Shown: positions 24,818 through 33,196, counted from the first letter of the stretch. The stretch is 64,000 nucleotides of DNA from Chitinophaga arvensicola (GCF_900110835.1 NZ_FOJG01000002.1:620001-684000); one strand, 5' to 3'. The notes: generated by a model from the sequence alone, not told the origin. Translations and numbers: made by a program.

Positions 24818-25255
24818 ATGAAAATTTTGCCGATAATTTTACTTGTTTTTCTGTTTGCCGCCTGTGTGCAACCCGGTGCTAAAAGTAGCCTGGCCAATGC
24901 CAACGTACAAGTTGTGAAAGAACTCTTTGAGGCCTTCAACGATCACAACTGGACAAAGCTGGCCGATTGTTATAAAGACACTGCCACCTTCCTGGATCCC
25001 TCACTGGGTAAAACGCCCGTACTGCAAACCCGGGCACAAACGGCACAGAAGTACGCTGACCTGCAAAAGATGTTTCCCGATGTAAAGGACTCTGTCCTGA
25101 ATATTTACGGCGACAAAAACCATATCACCGTAGAATTTATTTCTACTGCTACCGGCCCTGACGGCGTAAAATGGCAGCTTCCTATCTGCACCGTATTTAC
25201 CGTAGAAGAGGGAAAAATTGTAAGAGACAACACCTATTACGACAACAGCCACTGA
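24818..25255 (+). CDS. NTF2/SnoaL-like lipoprotein
   Basis: A 145-residue protein with signal MKILPIILLVFLFAAC and lipobox Cys16. The mature domain has the cone-shaped NTF2/SnoaL pattern: VVKELFEAFNDHNWTKLADCY, ATFLDPSLGKT, VLNIYGDKNHITVEFISTATG, ICTVFTVEEGKIVRDNTYYD. This fold serves polyketide cyclases, isomerases and ligand-binding proteins. No catalytic set is obvious here, so the role is unknown. Its stop abuts the stop of the convergent gene with no spacer. Confidence 0.85.
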   Translation: MKILPIILLVFLFAACVQPGAKSSLANANVQVVKELFEAFNDHNWTKLADCYKDTATFLDPSLGKTPVLQTRAQTAQKYADLQKMFPDVKDSVLNIYGDKNHITVEFISTATGPDGVKWQLPICTVFTVEEGKIVRDNTYYDNSH

Positions 25256-25900
25256 TTACTTTTTCAGTAATCCCGCGTTTTGCAATGCGTCCGATACCTG
25301 CCCTGCAAAGGATTTGGCAAACGACTCCAGGCTGCCGGGATTATAGGTTTCTGACTGACCAGACCAAACCAGCTTACCATCCTGTTTCAAATCATACAGG
25401 TTGCTTTCCAGGAAATATGTTTTATCTGTAGTGTAGTAACCAGGAGAATAAACCGAGCCGTACATGTAGCCATAGTATCCCCAGAAGCGACCGTACCAGC
25501 CATATGCCGGATAAGGTGCATAAGAAATGGTGCCAGGCACATACCTCGTCTGGGATTCCCGGTTAATAAGAGAAGTGGTTAATACAGCGGTATACCCCGC
25601 ATCGAGCAATTTACGGGTAGCGGTATTCTTGTCCTCTTCCGTCACCGGATTGAATTTAGGCGGGAACAGGTCTAGCCCCTTGCCGGCAGTTACTCCCCTT
25701 TTTTGTAGCGCAGCAGCCATCTGTGTTTCTACGACCTGTTGCGCCGTGATGTTGGAAGTAAGCGAGGCGACAAGGATATTATGGAACCCTTCCGGTGGCG
25801 CTTCCGGGGCTTTCCAGGTGCCGGTCATATGAACGGTGGTACCGCACGCACCTGCTATGATCACAGTGCAAAACAGCACTGTTCTGATGATTGCTTTCAT
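25256..25900 (-). CDS. DUF4136-like lipoprotein
   Basis: A protein of about 214 residues, starting at ATG 25900 (MKAIIRTVLFCTVIIAGAC), which gives a lipoprotein signal. An upstream in-frame start at 25948 would add a Cys-rich leader and is less likely. The body contains HNILVASLTSNITAQQVVETQMAAALQKRGV and a Tyr/Gly-rich stretch (YPAYGWYGRFWGYYGYMYGS), then YFLESNLYDLKQDGKLVWSGQSETY. This resembles DUF4136-type exported proteins. The function is unknown. It converges directly on the NTF2-like gene. Confidence 0.7.
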   Translation of the reverse strand: MKAIIRTVLFCTVIIAGACGTTVHMTGTWKAPEAPPEGFHNILVASLTSNITAQQVVETQMAAALQKRGVTAGKGLDLFPPKFNPVTEEDKNTATRKLLDAGYTAVLTTSLINRESQTRYVPGTISYAPYPAYGWYGRFWGYYGYMYGSVYSPGYYTTDKTYFLESNLYDLKQDGKLVWSGQSETYNPGSLESFAKSFAGQVSDALQNAGLLKK

Positions 25901-26042
25901 GATATTTGTTTTATTGAACCTACAGATTGCAATAGAACAACAAGACACCGGGGGAAAAGTTCAGCTAAAAAAATGACAATTCCCCTTTAACCTTCTCATC
26001 CATATAATTGTAATTAGATGTACATTTACACTCTTGCATGAT

Positions 26043-26462
26043 ATGAATATGAACGCAAACATTAACCGGGACATAGCAACCCTGTTACTGGTGGACGATG
26101 ATCCTGACGACCAGGAATTTTTCAAGCTCGCGCTCCAAACCATCAGGGGCGAAATTACCTTTGCCGCAGCAGGTAATGGGCAGGAAGCGTTTGATCTGCT
26201 ACGTACACAGGCTTGTCTACCCGACCTTATATTCCTCGATATGAATATGCCGTTAATGAACGGCCTGACTTTCCTAGAAAAAATTAAGGCAACCACGGAC
26301 CTGAAACATATCCCGGTGATTATTTATACTACCAGTGATGAAAAGCAGGAAATGATCCTGGCAAAATCGTTGGGAGCTGTAGATTTTGTCACCAAGCCTA
26401 CCAGGTTTGACGACTTATGCCAGTTGTTGCAGGAGAAACTGTATTTACATGTAAATGCTTAA
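26043..26462 (+). CDS. Stand-alone response regulator receiver (REC-only)
   Basis: A 139-residue single REC domain. Acidic pocket DDD near residues 18-20, phosphoacceptor Asp66 in IFLDMNMP, Thr in YTTSDE and the conserved Lys in VTKPT. There is no output domain, so it acts as a phosphotransfer or docking module like RcpA/CheY-type proteins. No histidine kinase lies nearby. An in-frame TTG 9 nt upstream could also start it, but the ATG at 26043 is preferred. Confidence 0.9.
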   Translation: MNMNANINRDIATLLLVDDDPDDQEFFKLALQTIRGEITFAAAGNGQEAFDLLRTQACLPDLIFLDMNMPLMNGLTFLEKIKATTDLKHIPVIIYTTSDEKQEMILAKSLGAVDFVTKPTRFDDLCQLLQEKLYLHVNA

Positions 26463-26474
26463 AAGTAGCACCCG

Positions 26475-27347
26475 TTATTCTGCTGTGCGTTCCGCACAGG
26501 CTACCCTATAAAATTCATATCCTTTTTCTGTTCTTGCGGGCAAATATTGTTCGCGGTATTCACTTGCGCCCAGATCTTCGAGTAATTGAAAATTAAACTG
26601 GCGCAGGTAGGCGGGTAATGCGGCCGGATCAAATCCGAATGTCCATTTTTCTTCCAGGTCTGCTACATCTTTCAACAGTTTTTCACCGCCATAAAAAGCG
26701 GCAGGATTATCCAGTACTGCCTGGTGCACATACGTGAAAATGACTCTGGAACCGGGTTCAAAGCGTTGCAGAAAAGCAAAGGTACTGTCAATCGCGTCTT
26801 TATTGAGATAATTGGTAACGCCCTCCCAGATAATAGCAGTGGGCAGCGTAAAATCGAAGTTGTTCAGGGCGCTTAGCTGATCAAGACTTTGCTTATTAAA
26901 ATCTATCTGGTAATAATATACTTTGGCGGGCAACTTATGTGCACGCAGTTTGGCGAGTTTATAGGCAGCGGTATTGGGATGATCGATCTCCACAACTTTT
27001 AATGAACGCAGAAAAGGAAGCCGCAGACCACGGGTGTCAAAGCCGGCACCCAATATATATACCTGTTGTGCACCGTGTGCTACCGCCTGTTGCAAAAGAT
27101 CATCAATATATTTCGTACGTGCGATACCGGAGGATAAAGCCCCGGGTATTTTCTTCCGGATAATCCATTCGGCAAATGACCGCCATCCGGGTATATGGCA
27201 CAGCCACACCCCTACTTTCAGCTGCCGGTCCAGGAACCAGCTGGCAAATTTATCAGTAAAAAGTCGCCGGTCTTTTGAACGGGTGGTTTCCAGGGCCCTG
27301 AATAAGGCCATATATTGCGCGGTTCTACTCGTGACGTCAGCTTTCAT
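26475..27347 (-). CDS. Class I SAM-dependent methyltransferase (TIGR00027/LCMT-like)
   Basis: A 290-residue protein from ATG 27347 (MKADVTSRTAQYMA). The SAM-binding motif is QVYILGAGFDTRGLRL, followed by VVEIDHP (motif II) and AIIWEGVTNYL (motif IV), the pattern of the leucine carboxyl methyltransferase-like TIGR00027 family. It also has family landmarks TRSKDRRLFTDKFA and YIDDLLQQAVAHGA. Members methylate small molecules or proteins; the substrate is unknown. It is divergent from the Lrp gene and shares a 176-nt control region with it. Confidence 0.88.
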   Translation of the reverse strand: MKADVTSRTAQYMALFRALETTRSKDRRLFTDKFASWFLDRQLKVGVWLCHIPGWRSFAEWIIRKKIPGALSSGIARTKYIDDLLQQAVAHGAQQVYILGAGFDTRGLRLPFLRSLKVVEIDHPNTAAYKLAKLRAHKLPAKVYYYQIDFNKQSLDQLSALNNFDFTLPTAIIWEGVTNYLNKDAIDSTFAFLQRFEPGSRVIFTYVHQAVLDNPAAFYGGEKLLKDVADLEEKWTFGFDPAALPAYLRQFNFQLLEDLGASEYREQYLPARTEKGYEFYRVACAERTAE

Positions 27348-27491
27348 GGATGATAATTTACCAGGGATAAATAATCGGTACTTTAATTTAGGCAAAAAAA
27401 AGGAATCTCTCCGGCTGTCATCTCCCGGAGGGCGGGCGACGGCAAGATTATTTATCATCATTTTTGCGATTATCTCAAAAAAATACCTATT

Positions 27492-27509
27492 TTTAGAAAA
27501 TATTCTAAA
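27492..27509. promoter_or_regulatory. Candidate Lrp operator
   Basis: A perfect dyad TTTAGAA-aata-TTCTAAA at 27492-27509 ends 13 nt before the Lrp start and lies between divergent genes. Lrp/AsnC proteins commonly repress their own promoter through such A/T-rich dyads. Confidence 0.5.
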
Positions 27510-27522
27510 TAGCGTTGCTAAA

Positions 27523-27996
27523 ATGAGCCACCCATTAAATATTGACAAATTAGACTTACAGATCATTTCGGAAATGTCAACCGATGCCGGTATCTCTTAT
27601 GCAGAGTTGGGTAAGAAACTCTTTGTATCCGGCGGCACCATCCACGTACGTATCAAGAAACTCCACGAAATGGGTGTGATCAAAGGCACCCGCTTACAGG
27701 TAAACCTGCGGGCCATTGGTTATGATGTATTGGCCTTTATTGGTATTTACCTGGAGAAAAGTTCCCTGTATGAAAGTGTTGCCAAACAGTTGCTGAAGAT
27801 TCCACAGATTGTAAGACTGAACTACACCACCGGTTCCTACAGTATGTTTGCGGAGATTATCTGCAAAGACAGTGGCGAATTACGTAAGATATTGCAGGAC
27901 GACCTGCAGCATATTAAAGGCATTGAAAGAACAGAAACGATTATTTCACTGGAAGAGAGTTTTTCCAGGCCGATCAATGTCAGTGAAGTGATTTAA
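27523..27996 (+). CDS. Lrp/AsnC family transcriptional regulator
   Basis: A 157-residue Lrp-type regulator. The N-terminal winged helix-turn-helix is LNIDKLDLQIISEMSTDAGISYAELGKKLFVSGGTIHVRIKKL (in part). The C-terminal ligand-binding RAM domain starts near residue 65 and carries TTGSYSMFAEIICKDSGEL. The start ATG 27523 is set by homology to the usual length; a longer frame upstream would overlap the divergent methyltransferase on the opposite strand and lacks family signal. Lrp proteins sense amino acids and bind as octamers. Confidence 0.93.
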   Translation: MSHPLNIDKLDLQIISEMSTDAGISYAELGKKLFVSGGTIHVRIKKLHEMGVIKGTRLQVNLRAIGYDVLAFIGIYLEKSSLYESVAKQLLKIPQIVRLNYTTGSYSMFAEIICKDSGELRKILQDDLQHIKGIERTETIISLEESFSRPINVSEVI

Positions 27997-28018
27997 GGCG
28001 GAAATTCGTTGTTTATTG

Positions 28019-28052
28019 AAAGGCTGTTTCCATGATGGAAGCAGCTTTTTTT
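28019..28052 (+). terminator. Terminator of the Lrp gene
   Basis: A 13-bp stem with two G-U pairs (28019-28031 with 28037-28049) and a 5-nt ATGAT loop, ending in a T-tract to 28052. The wobble pairs make it stable on the plus strand only. Confidence 0.85.
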
Positions 28053-28061
28053 ATAAGGGAA

Positions 28062-28090
28062 TTCCGGCAGGAAAATTTCCCCTGCCGGAA
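28062..28090 (-). terminator. Hairpin downstream of the THUMP methyltransferase gene
   Basis: A perfect 10-bp stem TTCCGGCAGG/CCTGCCGGAA (28062-28071 and 28081-28090), 7 nt past the minus-strand stop at 28098. Confidence 0.75.
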
Positions 28091-28097
28091 CGATCAT

Positions 28098-29270
28098 TTA
28101 TAACTTACGGGCATCGCGGGTACCGGCATACAGTTCGTATTCCAGCAGGCGGCAGTCGATCGTACTGTTGTAGAATTCAATCCTGCGTTTGGCTTTCAGT
28201 CCTATTTTCTTTGCGAGATCCAGGTTTCCGGTGAATACATATCCGAAATAGCCCCCACATTGCTGTTTCATGAAATCGCCGATACGGCCATAGGTTTCTT
28301 CCAGTTCTTCAATTTCTCCGAGACGCAGGCCATATTCGGGGTTCATATACACCACACCGGCGCCCCCTTCAGGAACTTCCGTACTGGCGAAGTCGCATAC
28401 ACGGAATTCGATCATATCTTCCACACCCGCAGCTTTGGCATTTTTGCGTGCATTCACAATGGCCATGTCACTGAGGTCAGTAGCGATGATACGCAGACCG
28501 GGCACTTCCACGATCTGTTTTTCCAGCAGTCCTCTTTCTTCGAGGTATACATTTTCATCGAAACCCTGCAGGTGCATAAAGGCATAGTTATCGCGGAACA
28601 GACCGGGGCGGCTGTTTGTGGCTATCAGCGCGGCTTCTATGGCTACGGTACCGGAACCGCACATCGGGTTGATGAACGGAGATTTGCGGTCCCACCGCGA
28701 TGCGAGGATCGTAGAGGCAGCCAACGCTTCCAGCATGGGCGCACGACCGGGTATTTTACGGTAACCATGCCGGGCGAGTGAATCGCCGGTGGTATCTACA
28801 AATATTTCTGCATTTTCATTTTTCCAGAACAGGTGAATAACGGCGCCGCTCAGTTCTGCACCGGTAGACGGACGTTTACCCGTTTTTGCGCGCATACGGT
28901 CCACCACCGCATCTTTCACCCTTAAATTGGCGAACATGCTGTTGTTGATGGAATCATTCTGCACATTGCTCGTAATGGAGAAATAGCCATCAGCCGGAAG
29001 AATAGTTTCCCAGGGATAATCTTTCAGTTGCTGGTAAATTTCATCTCCGTCTATTGCTTCAAATTGTTTCAGGCTATAGAGCACCTGGCTGCCGCAACGC
29101 AGGTTCAGGTTGAGGCGGATACACTCATTCAGCGAAGCATTCAACCGTACACCGGTCACGAATGTTTCTTCCACAGTAAATCCCAGATCTTTTACTTCCT
29201 GCTCCAGGTATGGTGTCAGGCGTTTGTTACAGGTGATAGTAACGGTTCCCTTTGTTGTATATAATGACAT
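28098..29270 (-). CDS. THUMP-domain class I RNA methyltransferase (RlmL m2G-like)
   Basis: A 390-residue protein resembling the N-terminal, m2G2445-forming half of RlmL. A THUMP/ferredoxin-like RNA-binding region occupies roughly residues 1-160 (LTPYLEQEVKDLGF, YPWETILPADGYFSI). A Rossmann methyltransferase follows: GRAPMLEALAASTIL, NPMCGSGTVAIEAAL for SAM binding, ATDLSDMAIVNARKNA. The catalytic motif reads NPEYGLRL instead of the usual NPPYGERL, so Pro to Glu at one position. It probably methylates guanine in 23S rRNA. The second RlmK half is absent, as is normal outside Gammaproteobacteria. Confidence 0.87.
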   Translation of the reverse strand: MSLYTTKGTVTITCNKRLTPYLEQEVKDLGFTVEETFVTGVRLNASLNECIRLNLNLRCGSQVLYSLKQFEAIDGDEIYQQLKDYPWETILPADGYFSITSNVQNDSINNSMFANLRVKDAVVDRMRAKTGKRPSTGAELSGAVIHLFWKNENAEIFVDTTGDSLARHGYRKIPGRAPMLEALAASTILASRWDRKSPFINPMCGSGTVAIEAALIATNSRPGLFRDNYAFMHLQGFDENVYLEERGLLEKQIVEVPGLRIIATDLSDMAIVNARKNAKAAGVEDMIEFRVCDFASTEVPEGGAGVVYMNPEYGLRLGEIEELEETYGRIGDFMKQQCGGYFGYVFTGNLDLAKKIGLKAKRRIEFYNSTIDCRLLEYELYAGTRDARKL

Positions 29271-29348
29271 AAGGCGGCAAATTTACCAATCTTTATGATA
29301 ATCCCCCTGCATTCCTTATTTTAACAACTCACTTATACCACGTTGAAC

Positions 29349-30380
29349 ATGAAAATGTACCTTTCCCTATTTTTGTCGGCCGCCCTGTATTTGCCGGCAT
29401 CTGCACAAACAAAGGCATTGGCCGTTCGCAGTGCGCTGATTGCGCCCGTACCTGTAACACGCACCAGTCACGCTTCCACGATTGTATCACTCGCTTCCGG
29501 AGAACTGATGAGCGCCTGGTTTGGCGGTGATGATGAAGGTAGTAAGAATGTAGAGATCTGGTCTTCGCGCTTTAACCACAACAAATGGCAGCCACCCGTG
29601 AAATTAGCCGATGGAGTGATCAACGACAACCTCCGCTACCCTTGCTGGAACCCGGTATTATTCCGCACCAGGGCCGGATTGCTTTGTCTCTTTTATAAAG
29701 TAGGACCCAGCCCGAGGGAATGGTGGGGTATGGCCCGCTACAGCACTGATGACGGCCACACCTGGTCATCTCCCGAAAAGCTACCGGATGGCTTCCTGGG
29801 ACCCGTTAGAAATAAATGCATACAGCTGTCAGATGGACGCCTGCTGCATCCTTCCAGTACAGAGAGCGTGAAAGACAATATTTGGGTGTCGCATATGGAG
29901 ATCAGCGACAGTACCGGTCATCACTGGCAACAGGTGCCGCTCGACTGCGACACATTCGGGGTAATACAACCTACCATCCTCACGCATCCGGACGGAAGAC
30001 TGCAAATACTGATGCGTAGCCGCCAACAGGTAATTGCAGAGAGCTGGTCGTCCGACAATGGCGCCAGCTGGACAAAGGTAAGCCCTGCTACCCTGCCCAA
30101 TCCAAATTCAGGCATCGATGCGGTAAATCTGCCCAAAGGCGGTATGGCATTGGTTTATAACCCTACCCGTGGGGGCAGTAAATGGTCGGATGGCCGTAAT
30201 GAGCTGCGGGTGGCTGTTTCAAAAGATGGTGTACACTGGAACGATGTGTATGAGCTGGAGAAGAGAAAAGGCGGCGAATATAGCTATCCTGCTATAATCG
30301 CCACCGCAGATGGTTTGGTGCATATTACCTACACAGACAACCGGAAAAACATCCGTGCCGTGACCCTGCAACTGAAATAA
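29349..30380 (+). CDS. Secreted sialidase-like (BNR-repeat) hydrolase
   Basis: A 343-residue exported protein from ATG 29349 (MKMYLSLFLSAALYLPASAQ). It has a six-bladed propeller pattern with Asp-box-like repeats (YSTDDGHTWSSPEKL, SSDNGASWTKVSP, VSKDGVHWNDV). The start TRTSHASTIVSLASGELMSAWFGGDDEGS and the RNKCIQLSDGRLLHPSSTE block match the BNR_2 sialidase-like family. Sialidases, rhamnosidases and other exo-glycosidases share this fold, so specificity is open. It abuts the convergent map gene with no spacer. Confidence 0.82.
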   Translation: MKMYLSLFLSAALYLPASAQTKALAVRSALIAPVPVTRTSHASTIVSLASGELMSAWFGGDDEGSKNVEIWSSRFNHNKWQPPVKLADGVINDNLRYPCWNPVLFRTRAGLLCLFYKVGPSPREWWGMARYSTDDGHTWSSPEKLPDGFLGPVRNKCIQLSDGRLLHPSSTESVKDNIWVSHMEISDSTGHHWQQVPLDCDTFGVIQPTILTHPDGRLQILMRSRQQVIAESWSSDNGASWTKVSPATLPNPNSGIDAVNLPKGGMALVYNPTRGGSKWSDGRNELRVAVSKDGVHWNDVYELEKRKGGEYSYPAIIATADGLVHITYTDNRKNIRAVTLQLK

Positions 30381-31145
30381 TCAGTTCCAGATCTCATTGG
30401 CAGCTGTCAATATCACGGGGGCCTGGTCGGTTACTACAATAGTATGTTCATGCTGTGCCACAAAGCCGCCTTTATTGCCTACCAGGGTCCAGCCGTCATT
30501 GCTCTGGTTGGCAAAAGAGGACGCAGTAGAGATAAACGTTTCAATCGCCACCACCGAGTTTTTCCTGAAACGGGTACGGTTGAAACGCACATAGCAGTTC
30601 AGGATATCGTCCGGGGCCTCGTGTAAACTTCTGCCTACGCCATGTCCGGCGAGGTTGCGGATCACGGTATAACCGGATTTGCGGGCTTCTGTTTCAATGA
30701 GCTTGCCTACATCTGCCACGCGGATACCGCCTTTAATGTATTGAATAGCTTTAAAGAGAATGGCTTTGGAAGTATCTACCAATGCCTGGTGCTGATGAAT
30801 ATCTTCACCGAGTACAAAAGAGCCGCCATTGTCGGACCAGTAACCACCGAGTTCTGCGGATACATCGATATTTACCAGGTCGCCTTCCTTTAATATTTTC
30901 TTGTCGGACGGAATACCATGTGCAATTTCATTATTCACACTGATACAGGTCCATCCAGGGAAGCCATAAGTAAGTTTGGGAGCAGATTTAGCGCCAAGGG
31001 CATTTAAGATCTCCCCACCGTATTCATCGATTTCTTTGGCGGTCATGCCTGGTTTGGCATACTGCCTCATTTCTTTCAATGTCACGGCTACGGCTTCACT
31101 CACTTTCTTCATGCCATCGAGTTCTGCTTCTGTAGTTATCGACAT
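30381..31145 (-). CDS. map: Methionine aminopeptidase, type I
   Basis: A 254-residue M24 metallopeptidase that removes N-terminal Met from nascent proteins in the cytosol. The pita-bread fold blocks are visible: NEIAHGIPSDKKILKEGDLVNIDVSAEL with the first metal Asp, GHGVGRSLHEAP with the His, and AIETFISTAS and QHEHTIVV with the Glu ligands. The family usually reads TFEPF at the AIETFIS position, so that block is slightly divergent. This is likely a second or alternative copy because it is not beside ribosomal-protein genes. Its stop touches that of the convergent sialidase-like gene. Confidence 0.92.
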   Translation of the reverse strand: MSITTEAELDGMKKVSEAVAVTLKEMRQYAKPGMTAKEIDEYGGEILNALGAKSAPKLTYGFPGWTCISVNNEIAHGIPSDKKILKEGDLVNIDVSAELGGYWSDNGGSFVLGEDIHQHQALVDTSKAILFKAIQYIKGGIRVADVGKLIETEARKSGYTVIRNLAGHGVGRSLHEAPDDILNCYVRFNRTRFRKNSVVAIETFISTASSFANQSNDGWTLVGNKGGFVAQHEHTIVVTDQAPVILTAANEIWN

Positions 31146-31184
31146 AATTTTTTCTTTAAAAGTACATATAAAAAAACAAAGAAA

Positions 31185-31715
31185 TTATCCGATGTACTCC
31201 GGCGGCACTTCATCGGTGAGCCATACGCCGTTGTCTGAACGGTAAAAGAGGAATCCGTTGCGGTGCATGTCGCCGCTGCGGATCGTGAGGATATGCGGTA
31301 TTCCTCTCCTGCTGCCTACGTTCCGGGCGGTATCCAGATCATCAGACAGGTGCAGGTGTTGCCGGCTCATTTTCTGTAAACCGGTTTTCCTGATGTTTGC
31401 CAGGAACTTCGGTACTGTGCCATGATAAAGAAATTCCGGCGGTGTTACCGGCGGAAGATCCAGTGAAATGTTTACTGAATGCCCCTGGCTGGCGCGGATC
31501 CTGGTTTTATCTTCATTAAATGCAAAGCGTTGCTTATCGTTTTCTGCGACGGTTGTTTCCAGTTCCGCGCGGGTAAAATGATGCCCGTTCACCTGGCATT
31601 GATGCAGGAGTGTATTTACATCCGCCCAGCCATTGGCATCGAGCGGCAGTTGTATGGTTTCCGGGCTATGCCGGAGTATAAAGCTCAGTAGTTTACTGAT
31701 AGATTTTGTGTTCAT
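31185..31715 (-). CDS. kptA: RNA 2'-phosphotransferase KptA/Tpt1
   Basis: A 176-residue KptA. Family residues are Arg15-His16 in LSFILRHSPE, IRASQGHS (73-80), LYHGT (96-100) and a later RSGDMHRNGFLFYRSDNGVWLTD block. KptA uses NAD+ to remove a 2'-phosphate from RNA through an ADP-ribosylated intermediate; some members ADP-ribosylate RNA 5' ends. Bacteria lack the fungal tRNA-splicing pathway, so its native substrate is unclear. Its ATG overlaps the NADAR stop as ATGA (31712-31715), so the two are translationally coupled. Confidence 0.92.
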   Translation of the reverse strand: MNTKSISKLLSFILRHSPETIQLPLDANGWADVNTLLHQCQVNGHHFTRAELETTVAENDKQRFAFNEDKTRIRASQGHSVNISLDLPPVTPPEFLYHGTVPKFLANIRKTGLQKMSRQHLHLSDDLDTARNVGSRRGIPHILTIRSGDMHRNGFLFYRSDNGVWLTDEVPPEYIG

Positions 31716-32263
31716 GTTGTTTGTAATTGATCCCTGACGGTCATGAGTGCATAGCCCAGCAGGTTATGTCCACGCCACTGCAGGGGGTTATGGACCTTTT
31801 CGTTGGTGGCTGCCATACCGATTCCCCAGATACGGTCCATCGGGCTGGCTTCTACCAATACACGATCCTGTGTGTTGAGTAAAAATGTTTGCAATGCGGG
31901 GTGCTGGGAAAACTTATGATAGTTTCCCTGTACCACCAGTTCAAATTTATGTGCATCCCAGGTAGCAGGATCAAAGTTCTTCACCTGTCTTCCTAGTTTT
32001 TTGGCCTGATCCGGTGTATCTGCCAGGAGTATTTTCCGGAAGATATCTTCATCGTTGAAAATCCTTGCCTTACCAGCCATCATCCAGTGTTCTGCTGTTT
32101 TGTAAGTAATGTCTTCAACAGTAAAAGGCGCTTCCCACCACTGACTGAAACAGCTTTGTGTAACGCTGCCATCTGCTGAAGGGCGATGCCCCCAGAAGAA
32201 GAGGAATTTTATTTTTTCATTGGCCTGATACTTTGTGATCAGCCAGTTATTATCGTACAACAT
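31712..32263 (-). CDS. NADAR family ADP-ribose glycosidase-like protein (YbiA-like)
   Basis: A 183-residue NADAR protein from ATG 32263; a TTG 21 nt upstream is an alternative. Landmarks: FLFFWGHRPSADG, SQWWEAPFTVEDITYKTAEHWMMAGKARIF, AKKLGRQVKNFD, LLNTQDRVLVEASPMDRIWGIGMA. NADAR proteins cleave N-glycosidic bonds, and some reverse guanosine ADP-ribosylation of DNA as antitoxins of DarT2-type toxins; YbiA acts on riboflavin intermediates. No DarT-like toxin is present nearby. It lies between a PARG-like gene and kptA, overlapping both, which argues for a role in ADP-ribose chemistry. Confidence 0.9.
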   Translation of the reverse strand: MLYDNNWLITKYQANEKIKFLFFWGHRPSADGSVTQSCFSQWWEAPFTVEDITYKTAEHWMMAGKARIFNDEDIFRKILLADTPDQAKKLGRQVKNFDPATWDAHKFELVVQGNYHKFSQHPALQTFLLNTQDRVLVEASPMDRIWGIGMAATNEKVHNPLQWRGHNLLGYALMTVRDQLQTT

Positions 32264-33116
32264 ATGGTGCAAATTTTTGGTCAAATGCTTTCCGGTTTAC
32301 CTGTTTATCGGAGCTATCGTATACCGCAAACACGATATGCCGGAACGCGTTTTTAAAAATGTCATTGTGTAGGAGTTGCTGTGCAAACCAATCCGCTACG
32401 TCGTTAGGATCATTTCGGAAAACGCCGCAACCCCAGGCGCCGAGTATCAGTGTCGTCTGGCCTTGTATCACGGCCACGGACAACAGCTTTTCTATTCTGG
32501 CCAGCATTACTGCCGGCATATCTTTCACCCGTTCCGGATCATTATTGCGGAGGGCGCCGGCATTTACTGCCGGTGAAGTCAGTATGGATACGTAATAAGG
32601 AATGTCCAGCAAATGATCATGGTCATCCCGGAACACGGGTACCCGTGGCGAGAAAATCATCTGATCGGTATAAAGCAGGTTGCTGTGCTGCCGGTTGAAG
32701 TCGTACATCTCCTGTTTTGTTTTCAGGCTGGCATACAATCCACTGGCTCTTGCAAGTGCTTCTTCCTGTGCCTGGGCGCCTCCGAGAAAGCCGCCACCGG
32801 GATTTTTAGCGGAAGCAAAATTCAGGCAGCATACATCCTTGATACCTTCTTTTACTATCAACCGGTGGGCAGCAGCAAAAGTCGTTTCACCCGTAACACT
32901 GATCTGTGGCGGTTCACCGGTGAATGATGACAGTAACTTGTCACGTTGGCTGAACACGGCGGTAAAGTCATCCGGTTTATATAATACTGTATTGGCAACG
33001 GACGATTGCAGGTCATCGCCTAAATGTACCGTTTCCCGGTGTTGATTCAGGTATTGTCCTGTTTCCAGTATATCGAGTGTTTCGTAAGCGATGGCGATTC
33101 TTTTATTTCTGTTCAT
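32250..33116 (-). CDS. PARG-like macrodomain hydrolase (TIGR02452 family)
   Basis: A 288-residue protein of the TIGR02452 family, a bacterial poly(ADP-ribose) glycohydrolase-like macrodomain. The PARG catalytic signature is visible: NPGGGFLGGAQAQEEALARAS, with the triple Gly at 107-109 and QEE at 117-119, where the second Glu is the usual catalytic residue. A helical N-terminal region precedes the macrodomain. It likely removes ADP-ribose or related adducts. It is the first gene of the minus-strand operon, overlapping NADAR by 14 nt, and a palindrome sits on its predicted promoter. Confidence 0.91.
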   Translation of the reverse strand: MNRNKRIAIAYETLDILETGQYLNQHRETVHLGDDLQSSVANTVLYKPDDFTAVFSQRDKLLSSFTGEPPQISVTGETTFAAAHRLIVKEGIKDVCCLNFASAKNPGGGFLGGAQAQEEALARASGLYASLKTKQEMYDFNRQHSNLLYTDQMIFSPRVPVFRDDHDHLLDIPYYVSILTSPAVNAGALRNNDPERVKDMPAVMLARIEKLLSVAVIQGQTTLILGAWGCGVFRNDPNDVADWFAQQLLHNDIFKNAFRHIVFAVYDSSDKQVNRKAFDQKFAPYVVR

Positions 33117-33196
33117 CTTAGTTCGTTTTCGGCGGGTACGGGAATTGGCGGGGTTAACTGCTCTATTATATCCGTACAGGGTTCAAAATACGTTTA

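Noticed and set aside
31185..33116. A DarT-type toxin-antitoxin locus
   Set aside because: NADAR and PARG-like genes are present, but no ADP-ribosyltransferase toxin of the DarT type is nearby; KptA is not a toxin by its motifs.
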